DNA of 6,710 nucleotides from Syntrophobacteria bacterium (GCA_030145435.1 JAQYVQ010000522.1:1-6710), one strand, 5' to 3'; shown: positions 1 through 6,181, numbered from the stretch's first letter. Translations and numbers: made by a program. Notes: a model not told the origin generated them from the letters alone.

Positions 1-686
1 GCGGCGCGGGAGCACTGCTTGATGATGTTCTTGTAGTCCTGGTCCACGCCCATGTGGGTGCGGTGCATGAGCTCTACCACCTCGCGGTCGATGCCGCGCG
101 GTATGATATCGAGCTTCTTCCACAGGTCGTAGCGTGCCTTCGGGGCCCTCTTGGCAAGGTGGATTTCCCCTTCCTGCTGGCCCCACTCGGCGAGCGCCTT
201 CTCTCCGAGTTCGACGGCGATCTCTTTCATGTCCCTGGGTTTCTCGTCATCGCCCTCTCCCACCGTGACCGCGATGTCGAAGTCCTTGGCCACCTGGACG
301 AGCTTCTTCGTGTCCTGGATCTTGTAGTCCTCTGTCTCGCCCCTGGCGGCTGCCAGGAATACTTCCGCTATGCCTCGGCCGTGATCCGAGTGGGCGGCGG
401 CTCCGGCGGCGATCATGCGGGCGAAGTTCCTTGCAGCGATCGTGTTCGGCGTGGCGCCGCAAAGGCCCATGCGGGTGTCTTCCCCTTCGATGCCCTTCTT
501 GGGCAGCGGAAGCCTGCAAGGTCCCTGTGCGCAGACCTTGCAGCAGGTCCCCTGCTCACCGATGTTGCAAGCCTTCATCTTGTCGGCGCGGTCGAAAATC
601 GTGGAGATTCCTTCCGCCTCGGCCTTCTCGATCATCTGTAAACTGGCCGGGTCTACGCTCTTCGGTGCCTTTTTCTCTTCTGCCAT
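1..686 (-). CDS. cooS: Anaerobic (nickel) carbon monoxide dehydrogenase catalytic subunit CooS, N-terminal part, cut by the window edge
   Basis: CooS homodimers oxidise CO to CO2 (or the reverse) at a Ni-Fe-S C-cluster and pass electrons through B- and D-clusters to ferredoxin or a partner enzyme. The minus-strand frame is open from ATG at 686 to the edge: 228 codons of the roughly 630-680 usual for the family. Seen directly: Cys40 and Cys48, spaced as the subunit-bridging D-cluster pair, then Cys49, Cys52, Cys57 and Cys76 as the B-cluster ligands, around CNIGEQGTCCKVCAQGPCRL. These are followed by the family-typical GLCGATPNTIAARNFARMIA and an HSDHGR motif at about 99-104. The C-cluster ligands lie beyond the edge. 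A strong ribosome-binding site (AAGGAGGAG, 8 bases upstream) fixes the start. It follows the PerR-like gene on the same strand after about 65 bases with no evident terminator, so co-transcription is likely. Whether it is a stand-alone CODH or part of a CODH/acetyl-CoA synthase or hydrogenase cluster depends on genes to the left. Confidence 0.95.
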   Translation of the reverse strand, partial: MAEEKKAPKSVDPASLQMIEKAEAEGISTIFDRADKMKACNIGEQGTCCKVCAQGPCRLPLPKKGIEGEDTRMGLCGATPNTIAARNFARMIAAGAAAHSDHGRGIAEVFLAAARGETEDYKIQDTKKLVQVAKDFDIAVTVGEGDDEKPRDMKEIAVELGEKALAEWGQQEGEIHLAKRAPKARYDLWKKLDIIPRGIDREVVELMHRTHMGVDQDYKNIIKQCSRA

Positions 687-694
687 GTTCCGTT

Positions 695-703
695 CTCCTC
701 CTT
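695..703 (-). promoter_or_regulatory. Strong ribosome-binding site of cooS
   Basis: On the minus strand the sequence reads AAGGAGGAG, a near-complete anti-16S match, 8 bases before the ATG at 686. It settles the cooS start and suggests efficient translation independent of the upstream gene. Confidence 0.85.
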
Positions 704-708
704 GTTTT

Positions 709-729
709 GGATCTCCGCTGGGATCTCCG
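709..729. repeat. Short direct repeat between perR and cooS
   Basis: The nine-base unit GGATCTCCG occurs twice, separated by CTG (709-717 and 721-729), in the 65-base gap between perR and cooS. On the transcribed strand it lies just upstream of the cooS ribosome-binding site. It may be a local duplication or a binding site with a 12-base period; nothing in the sequence decides between these. Confidence 0.5.
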
Positions 730-751
730 GTTTGTGGCTGTTCAGGAAAGA

Positions 752-1228
752 TTAACTCAGGTTTCTTCCGTCAGGGTTTCTCGCGTTTCCGCAGGCCTCA
801 CAAAGCCCCACCCAGAGGATCTGGCTCTGCACGATCCAGTACCTGCCGGACGCCTTCATGTCCGAATCCATCTGCTTCAGGTTGGGGTCTTCCATGAGTT
901 GATCTTCGATACGCTTGCATTTTGAACACATGAAGTGGCCGTGAAGATCGGTGATCGGGTCATATCGGGCAGCATCCACGACCGGCCGGATTACGCTGAC
1001 CATTTCCTTTTCTGTGAGGGCCTGCAGCGTGTGGTATACTGTGTTGAAGGAAATGGTCGCGTGAACCTGTTTCACTGCCGAATAGAGATCTTCCGCTGTC
1101 GGATGATCCGTCCTGGACATGAGTTCCTGGAAAATCAGGATCCGCTGAGGCGTTGCTTTTAGCCCGGTCGCCCGAAGCCGGTCGACAATCTCCGATTTCA
1201 GGACCACATCTTCTTCAGGGGTGGGCAT
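752..1228 (-). CDS. perR: Fur-superfamily transcriptional regulator, PerR type
   Basis: Metal-dependent DNA-binding repressor of 158 aa, a normal length for Fur/PerR proteins. Residues about 10-80 form the winged helix (LRATGLKATPQR at 18-29, recognition helix around ISFNTVYHTLQAL at 59-71). The rest is the dimerisation domain. Two CxxC pairs (Cys101/Cys104 and Cys143/Cys146) match the structural zinc site. The regulatory-metal positions of B. subtilis PerR (H37, D85, H91, H93, D104) align with His42, Asp90, His96, His98 and Asp109. Aspartate rather than glutamate at the last one favours a peroxide-sensing PerR over an iron-sensing Fur; the sensing role is inference. The frame stays open upstream to an ATG at 1378. 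I chose ATG 1228 because GGAGGAA precedes it and because a promoter at 1265-1293 would start transcription near 1257, leaving the 1378 start outside the transcript. It probably represses its own promoter and may control cooS downstream. Confidence 0.9.
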   Translation of the reverse strand: MPTPEEDVVLKSEIVDRLRATGLKATPQRILIFQELMSRTDHPTAEDLYSAVKQVHATISFNTVYHTLQALTEKEMVSVIRPVVDAARYDPITDLHGHFMCSKCKRIEDQLMEDPNLKQMDSDMKASGRYWIVQSQILWVGLCEACGNARNPDGRNLS

Positions 1229-1239
1229 ATTTCTTGCTG

Positions 1240-1246
1240 TTCCTCC
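1240..1246 (-). promoter_or_regulatory. Ribosome-binding site deciding the perR start
   Basis: GGAGGAA on the minus strand lies 11 bases before the ATG at 1228. The spacing is slightly long but the match is strong. The alternative in-frame ATG at 1258 has GAGG directly abutting it, with no spacing, so it is unlikely to be used. Confidence 0.65.
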
Positions 1247-1264
1247 GGCTGGATCCATCCTCGT

Positions 1265-1293
1265 AAGATAGCCGGATCCTACGGAATTGTCAA
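1265..1293 (-). promoter_or_regulatory. Sigma70-type promoter of perR (and probably cooS)
   Basis: On the minus strand a perfect -35 box TTGACA (1293-1288) is followed by exactly 17 bases and a -10-like TATCTT (1270-1265, four of six consensus bases). Transcription would begin near 1257, giving a leader of about 30 bases before the perR ATG at 1228. This is the best promoter match I found in the window. Confidence 0.7.
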
Positions 1294-1307
1294 TACTAGA
1301 TGATAAT
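1286..1307. promoter_or_regulatory. Inverted repeat overlapping the perR -35 box; candidate PerR/Fur-family operator
   Basis: ATTGTCA (1286-1292) and TGATAAT (1301-1307) are inverted copies with one mismatch, separated by 8 bases. The left arm overlaps the -35 hexamer, so a protein bound here would block the polymerase. The AT-rich, TNATAAT-like arms resemble Fur/PerR boxes, but the 7-8-7 layout is not the classical 7-1-7 box (TTATAATNATTATAA). Assignment to the adjacent regulator is inference from position and symmetry. Confidence 0.5.
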
Positions 1308-1337
1308 CGGTCCAAACTAGGCGGCTGGCCCGTCTGC

Positions 1338-1405
1338 TTGTGTTGGCTCGATCTTTGTGTCATAATTTTTGGGTGCATCAGCCGAATAACTATCTGTAAT
1401 ATAAT
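1338..1405 (+). promoter_or_regulatory. Candidate promoter(s) for the efflux operon
   Basis: Two weak candidates face the adaptor gene. The first is TTGTGT (1338-1343), 17 bases, then CATAAT (1361-1366). The second is a perfect -10 TATAAT (1400-1405) inside an AT-rich stretch, but with no recognisable -35 at 16-18 bases. The second would start transcription near 1412, about 20 bases before the ATG and just upstream of the ribosome-binding site. A regulated promoter that needs an activator would look like this, but that is speculative. Confidence 0.35.
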
Positions 1406-1420
1406 AAGTTTTTTGATGTC

Positions 1421-1424
1421 GAGG
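1421..1424 (+). promoter_or_regulatory. Ribosome-binding site of the adaptor gene
   Basis: GAGG sits 7 bases before the ATG at 1432, and no better upstream start exists. It supports the chosen start and therefore an N-terminal hydrophobic export segment. Confidence 0.6.
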
Positions 1425-1431
1425 TTCTGCG

Positions 1432-2571
1432 ATGCCCCCCCGTTCGAGGCGTGTCATTGGGCAGCCGTTGCTTGATCCGGCCCGGTTTTCACGGTTGGGA
1501 AGACTCTTAACGGTCTGCTCTTGTTTCCTGCTGATTTGTCTGGCCTGCTCCTGTAGCAGAAGGGGCACAGAAGATACGACCGAGGCCAGGGAAGGGGACA
1601 GCGGCGGCCGTGCAGAAGAAAACGTCGTTCCCGTCAAGGTGATCCGTCCCTCCCAGGGTGATATCGTCCAGTCGATCCAGGCGACGACGTCTATCGAGGC
1701 GAAGAGGGAGGCGCATGTCTACTCGAAGATGATCGGCTTCTGCCATCGCATCTTTGTCGAAGAGGGGGATCCCGTCCAGAAGGGGGATCGGCTTGCCAAG
1801 CTCGATGACGAGGAGATTCGGCTCACCTTCGCGCAGGCGGCCGCACGGCTCGACAAGGCGAAGAACGATCATGAACGGGCCGTCGAACTCCATGTGGGCG
1901 GGCTGATCAGCGACCAGGCGTACCAGAATCTCTCCGTTCAGTTTCGACTTGCGAAGTCAGACTACGACCTTTCCAAGAAGAGACTCGACGACACAGCGAT
2001 AGTGGCGCCGCTTTCCGGTGTGGTGACGGAGCGCAACGTCAAGTTGAGTGATCTGGTGAGTACGACCCAGCCTCTGTTCAAGGTCGTGGACCTGTACATC
2101 CTCGAAGCCGAGGTCCACGTTCCGGAACAGGATTACGCAAAGGTGCGGGCGGGTCAGGAGGCGATCCTGAAGATAGACGCGTTCCCGGAAAAGTCGTTCC
2201 TCGGAAAGGTCGAGCGGAAGAGCCCGGTCATTGATTCCCGGAGCGGTACCGCCGAGGCGACCATCTCTGTGGAGAACACTGAAGGGGTCCTTCGCCCGGG
2301 CATGTTCGTACGCGTCCAGATCGTCATTGCGGTCCATCCCGATGCCCTGATCCTTCCCAGGGAGGCGATCCTGATGCAGGGAGAGAGGAAGACGGTGTAC
2401 ACGGTGCGGGAAGGGATTGCCCGCGAGGTCACCGTCGAGACCGGGTTTCAGGAGGGTGACCGCGTGGAGATCCTGGATGGGCTCGCCCGGGAGGATCGCG
2501 TGGTCGTGAGGGGTCATCTAGGCCTGCAGAGTGGAACAAAGGTGCGCGTCATTGAAGAACTCGACGGCTGA
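1432..2571 (+). CDS. RND efflux periplasmic adaptor subunit (membrane fusion protein, HlyD/AcrA superfamily)
   Basis: A 379-aa periplasmic adaptor that would link an inner-membrane RND pump to an outer-membrane channel. Residues 22-41 form a hydrophobic, cysteine-rich export segment (five Cys at 29, 31, 36, 39 and 41). Lipid anchoring at Cys39 or Cys41 is possible, but neither context is a canonical lipobox. The family order is then clear. A first lipoyl half-motif lies at about 94-124 (VYSKMIGF, then EEGDPVQKGDRLAKLD). A short coiled-coil hairpin spans about 127-186. The second lipoyl half is at 188-218 (TAIVAPLSGVVTERNV, GD replaced by SDLVS). The beta-barrel covers about 222-300 and includes LRPGMFVRV at 287-295, and a membrane-proximal domain spans 301-379 (LILPREAIL, EGDRVEILDGL). 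The short hairpin is typical of adaptors for small-molecule or metal efflux; the substrate cannot be read from it. The gene overlaps the permease start by about 20 bases, indicating translational coupling. Confidence 0.92.
   Translation: MPPRSRRVIGQPLLDPARFSRLGRLLTVCSCFLLICLACSCSRRGTEDTTEAREGDSGGRAEENVVPVKVIRPSQGDIVQSIQATTSIEAKREAHVYSKMIGFCHRIFVEEGDPVQKGDRLAKLDDEEIRLTFAQAAARLDKAKNDHERAVELHVGGLISDQAYQNLSVQFRLAKSDYDLSKKRLDDTAIVAPLSGVVTERNVKLSDLVSTTQPLFKVVDLYILEAEVHVPEQDYAKVRAGQEAILKIDAFPEKSFLGKVERKSPVIDSRSGTAEATISVENTEGVLRPGMFVRVQIVIAVHPDALILPREAILMQGERKTVYTVREGIAREVTVETGFQEGDRVEILDGLAREDRVVVRGHLGLQSGTKVRVIEELDG
2538..2542 (+). promoter_or_regulatory. Ribosome-binding site inside the adaptor gene, favouring the TTG start of the permease
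   Basis: AAAGG ends 9 bases before TTG 2552. The other in-frame start, GTG 2531, is preceded only by a weak AGG. TTG also gives an N-terminus (MKNSTADLRISIRRPVTVV) that resembles RND permeases, where about ten residues precede the RRPV motif. Confidence 0.5.
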
Positions 2572-5500
2572 CCTCCGCATATCGATCCGTCGTCCCGTTA
2601 CCGTGGTCATGATTTTCATGGGTGCCGTGGTGTTCGGGATGAAGTCCTACCAGGAACTCGCCCTCAATCTCATGCCGGACCTGTCCTACCCGACGCTGAC
2701 CGTGCGCTCGGAATACCCGGAGGCGGCTCCCGAGGAGGTGGAGAGCTTCGTTTCCCGTCCCCTCGAGGAAGCCCTGAGCACGGTGAGCAATCTTGTGGAA
2801 ATCCGCTCCGTATCGAGTGCCGGCCTCTCCGAGATCCTTCTCGAATTCTGGTGGGGGACGGACATGGATCTGGTCTCCCTGGATGTTCGGGAGAAGATGG
2901 ATCGAGTCTTTCTCCCGGAAGAGGTCAACCGTCCGACCATCCTCCGGTACAATCCCGCCCTGGACCCGATTCTGAGGCTCGGGATCTATGGGGACCAGGA
3001 TCTGGTCGTCCTGCGCCGGCTGGCGGAGAAGGAGCTCAAACCCGATGTGGAGGGGCTCCCCGGAGTCGCCTCCGTCAAGGTCAAGGGAGGCTTCGAGGAG
3101 GAGGTGCTCGTCGAGGTCGATGAGGCCCGGCTCGCCCTCCTGGACATCAACGTGGAGCAGATTGCCCAGCGGCTTTGGCAGGAAAACATCAACCTTGCAG
3201 GAGGCAGCCTGAAAGAGGGAAAGGTGGAGTACCTGGTACGTACCCTGAACGAGTTTGTCGATCTGAAGGATATCGGGGAAGTGGTTGTCGGGCGGAAGGG
3301 GGGAGAAGGGGATACCAGGGGATCGGGTGCGTACGGATTGAAGGGTGAGGCGGAGTGGACGGGCCAGGGAGGGTTGCTCGGCGCGGGAGACGCAGAGGTG
3401 AGGCTCAAGGATGTCGCCACCGTTCGATGGGGACAGAAAGATCAGGACGTGATCACGCGGATCAACGGGCTGGAGAGTGTGGAGGTGGAGGTCTACAAGG
3501 AGGCGGACAGCAACACGGTCAAGGTGGCCGACAAGGTGAAAGAGGTGCTCGGCCTCGCCGAGGGAATCCCTTTCCGAACCAAGGGGAGAGGGTCCGCCGG
3601 GTTCATTGAACGCTTCATGGGGGACTATCCCGGCGTTCAATTGAAGCTGATTTCCGACCCGTCCCGGTTCATCAAACGAGCGATGGAGGAGGTGCGGAGC
3701 ACGGCCTTCTACGGGGGGATCCTGGCATTGCTCGTGCTGTTCTTTTTCCTCCGTGACTTGAAAAGCACGGCGATCATCGGTGTCTCGATTCCGGTCTCGA
3801 TCCTGGTGACCTTCATCCCCATGTTCCTCTTCGGTGTGAGCTTGAACCTGATGTCGCTCGGGGGGTTGGCCCTGGGCATCGGCATGCTCGTGGACAACTC
3901 GATCGTCGTCCTGGAGAGCATCTTTCGCTGCAGGGAGGAGGGCGACGGCGTTCTCGATGCAGCGAACCGGGGCACGGGTGAGGTCGCAGCCGCCATCACG
4001 GCATCTACGTTCACGACCGTCGCTGTCTTCTTCCCGATCGTCTTCGTGAAGGGAATCGCCGGTCAGCTGTTCAACGATCTTGCTCTGACGGTTACCTTCT
4101 CGTTGCTCGCCTCGTTGCTCGTGGCCCTGTACCTGATCCCCATGCTTGCCTCCCGCCGGGCCCGTTCCGAGGAAGCTCACGTGCCGTCCCACCGGAAGGT
4201 CGAGGGGGTTCCCGTCGGGTCCGTTCCGGGAAAGCCGGCGTTTGTTCCCCGGAAGGTCGAAGGGTTGGGTGAACTGTTTGGAACCACCGTGAGGAACGCC
4301 GTCCGATGGCTGGGTGAGAACGGCCGACCGGATCGGTGGTTGCGGGAGGCCGGCATCTACCTTGCCGGAAGGGTCCCTTCCGCGGATCCATCTTCGCCGC
4401 CCTCCGGGGCGGAACCCGGCCGAGCCTCGGCAGGGGGCGGCATGAACGGGTGGCTCCTGAGGTGCTACGGTGTTCTCCATCCCTTGTTCGAAGCCCTGCG
4501 GTTTCTTCTGGGATGCCTCTTCGGCCTGCTTCAGGGGGTGCTCGTGTTTGTCGTCGTACTGGGGGGGCGCTCGCTCGCTCCACTCCTCACCCTCTGTGCG
4601 AGGGCTTCCAGGGCACTGTTTGCGCCGTTCCTGTTCGTTTTCGAGAGGATTCTCCAGACCGTGAGTCGCGTCTATCCCCATGTCCTCGGCCGTGTACTCA
4701 GGTGGCGTGCAGGGGTGATTCTGGTCTGCGTGGCCCTCTTTCTGTACTCCCTGTATCTCGTTCCCCGGCTCGGGACAGAGCTGATTCCGAGGATTCATCA
4801 GGGGCAGTTCACGATTCGCATCGAGCAGCCGGCGGGCACACCCTTGGAGGAGACCAGCCGGGATGCGGCGCCGATCGAGGCGATGGTCCTGGAGGAGGAT
4901 CTTGTTGAGACCGTGTTCAGCGAGATCGGGTCCGAGCCTTCGGGAGAGGGGGGCGTCGAAGAACAGCGTGGCGAGAACACGGCGGAGCTGACGGTGGCGA
5001 TGGAAGACCTCGGGCGTGCCGTCCATGAGGAGGATTTGCTTATCGATCGCCTGCGTCGGGGGCTCAGCGATTTCGTCGGGATTCAGGTCAAGTTCCTGCT
5101 GCCCACATTGTTCAGCTTCAAGACCCCGGTGGAAGTGGAGATCGAAGGAAATGATCTCGAAGGGCTTCGTCAGGTTTCCAGTCAGGTCGAAGAGGCGATG
5201 CGCGAGATTCCAGGCCTGGCGGACATCCGGAGGAGTGCAACGGTCGGGAATCCGGAGGTGCGGATCGAATTCGACCGTGACCGGCTTGCGCGCTTCGGGT
5301 TGGATGTGAGCACGGCGGCGAACGTCGTGCAGGCGAAGCTCCTGGGAGAGATCCCCACGCAGTTGTCCAAGGGAGAAACCCGGTACGACATCCGGGTGAG
5401 GGCGGACAGGAAATACCTGCGGGGCCTGGAAGACCTGTGGAGGTTGGAGATCGAGCTCGGAACCGGAAACTTCGTGCCCCTCGCCTCCCTGGCCGACATG

Positions 5501-6181
5501 CGCATCGTGCCCGGCCCGAGTGAGATCCGGCGCGTGGGGCAGCGTCGTGTCGCGGTGGTCTCGGCAAACCTGGAGGGAAGGGACCTGGGGACTGTATCCC
5601 GGGAGATCCAGGAGCGGCTGAATGCGCTCCCGCTGCCCCCCGGGTACAGCACCAGCCTGGGCGGGCAGAACCGGGAGATGCAGACCTCTTTCAAGAGCCT
5701 CCGCTTTGCCATGCTCCTGGCTGTCTTCCTCGTCTATATCGTCATGGCATCGCAGTTCGAATCCCTGCTCCACCCTTTCGTCATCCTCTTTTCGATTCCT
5801 CTTGGGCTGATAGGCGTCGTCTACGGTCTGTACCTCCTTGAGATGCCGCTGAGCATCGTGGTCTTCATCGGTGTGATCATGCTGGCAGGCATCATGGTTA
5901 ATGACTCCATCGTGCTCGTGGACTACATAAACGTGTTGCGACGGAGGGGAGTCCCTCCTGAGTCAGCCATTGTCCAGGCGGGTCAGGTGCGGCTTAGGCC
6001 CATCCTGATGACGACGATGACGACCGTACTCGGCCTGACGCCCATGGCATTGGGGTTCGGCGAAGGCGCCGAGATTCGGATCCCCATGGCCGTGACCGTA
6101 ATCGCGGGGCTCCTCTGTTCCACCTTCCTCACCCTGCTGGTCATCCCGGCGGTGTACGCCCTGATGGATCGTAGACGATGA
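2552..6181 (+). CDS. Efflux RND transporter permease subunit with an enlarged central cytoplasmic loop
   Basis: Proton-driven inner-membrane pump of the RND (AcrB/CzcA, ACR_tran) superfamily. It has 1209 aa from TTG, against about 1020-1060 usually. The first repeat has RRPV at 13-16, TM1 to about 29, a periplasmic porter region to about 380, and TM2-TM6 (383-533). TM4 carries GIGMLVDNSIVVLE with Asp448. The second repeat has TM7 (721-738), a porter region to about 1050, and TM8-TM12 (1051-1200). TM10 carries MLAGIMVNDSIVLVDY with Asn1117-Asp1118. Compared with AcrB, Asp407 is kept, Asp408 is Asn, and Lys940 is Asn followed by Asp, so this is not a classic HAE-1 drug pump; it is closer to the broad 'VDNSIV' group. 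Odd features are a Gly-rich insert at about 248-279, a smaller one at about 334-359, and a 155-residue TM6-TM7 link (534-689) with a hydrophobic core at 650-671. The start overlaps the adaptor and the stop overlaps the next permease. GTG 2531 (1216 aa) is the alternative start. Substrate unknown. Confidence 0.93.
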   Translation: MKNSTADLRISIRRPVTVVMIFMGAVVFGMKSYQELALNLMPDLSYPTLTVRSEYPEAAPEEVESFVSRPLEEALSTVSNLVEIRSVSSAGLSEILLEFWWGTDMDLVSLDVREKMDRVFLPEEVNRPTILRYNPALDPILRLGIYGDQDLVVLRRLAEKELKPDVEGLPGVASVKVKGGFEEEVLVEVDEARLALLDINVEQIAQRLWQENINLAGGSLKEGKVEYLVRTLNEFVDLKDIGEVVVGRKGGEGDTRGSGAYGLKGEAEWTGQGGLLGAGDAEVRLKDVATVRWGQKDQDVITRINGLESVEVEVYKEADSNTVKVADKVKEVLGLAEGIPFRTKGRGSAGFIERFMGDYPGVQLKLISDPSRFIKRAMEEVRSTAFYGGILALLVLFFFLRDLKSTAIIGVSIPVSILVTFIPMFLFGVSLNLMSLGGLALGIGMLVDNSIVVLESIFRCREEGDGVLDAANRGTGEVAAAITASTFTTVAVFFPIVFVKGIAGQLFNDLALTVTFSLLASLLVALYLIPMLASRRARSEEAHVPSHRKVEGVPVGSVPGKPAFVPRKVEGLGELFGTTVRNAVRWLGENGRPDRWLREAGIYLAGRVPSADPSSPPSGAEPGRASAGGGMNGWLLRCYGVLHPLFEALRFLLGCLFGLLQGVLVFVVVLGGRSLAPLLTLCARASRALFAPFLFVFERILQTVSRVYPHVLGRVLRWRAGVILVCVALFLYSLYLVPRLGTELIPRIHQGQFTIRIEQPAGTPLEETSRDAAPIEAMVLEEDLVETVFSEIGSEPSGEGGVEEQRGENTAELTVAMEDLGRAVHEEDLLIDRLRRGLSDFVGIQVKFLLPTLFSFKTPVEVEIEGNDLEGLRQVSSQVEEAMREIPGLADIRRSATVGNPEVRIEFDRDRLARFGLDVSTAANVVQAKLLGEIPTQLSKGETRYDIRVRADRKYLRGLEDLWRLEIELGTGNFVPLASLADMRIVPGPSEIRRVGQRRVAVVSANLEGRDLGTVSREIQERLNALPLPPGYSTSLGGQNREMQTSFKSLRFAMLLAVFLVYIVMASQFESLLHPFVILFSIPLGLIGVVYGLYLLEMPLSIVVFIGVIMLAGIMVNDSIVLVDYINVLRRRGVPPESAIVQAGQVRLRPILMTTMTTVLGLTPMALGFGEGAEIRIPMAVTVIAGLLCSTFLTLLVIPAVYALMDRRR
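4192..4260 (+). repeat. In-frame 12-base direct repeat within the permease loop
   Basis: CCGGAAGGTCGA occurs at 4192-4203 and again at 4249-4260, 57 bases (19 codons) apart, giving RKVEG twice (residues 548-552 and 567-571 from the TTG start). It lies in the hydrophilic part of the extra loop and may be a remnant of a local duplication that helped build the loop. Confidence 0.55.

Noticed and set aside
54..641. A 195-codon plus-strand open frame at the left end.
   Set aside because: It is antisense to cooS, whose cysteine motifs, ribosome-binding site and uninterrupted frame are convincing. The plus-strand product shows no family features.
1229..1378. A 50-residue N-terminal extension of the PerR-like protein up to ATG 1378.
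   Set aside because: The extension would translate through the predicted promoter and operator, has no good ribosome-binding site, and would make the protein much longer than the family norm.
1400..1416. The AT-rich run ending in six T's before the adaptor gene, considered as an intrinsic terminator.
   Set aside because: No GC-rich hairpin precedes the T run, and the stretch contains a perfect -10 hexamer, so promoter or leader is the better reading.
1317..1637. A 106-codon minus-strand open frame across the intergenic region and the adaptor 5' end.
   Set aside because: It is antisense to the adaptor's coding start and covers the promoter region. It has no domain features and no good ribosome-binding site.
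2531..2551. GTG at 2531 as the start of the first RND permease.
   Set aside because: It is possible, but its ribosome-binding site is weaker than that of TTG 2552 and it increases the overlap with the adaptor gene. It is kept only as the alternative.
2549..5773. A 1074-codon open frame on the minus strand opposite the first RND permease.
   Set aside because: Its length is striking, but it is a shadow of a GC-rich gene. The translation is rich in His, Pro, Gln, Arg and Asp, has no recognisable domain, and lies entirely antisense to a gene with full family motifs.
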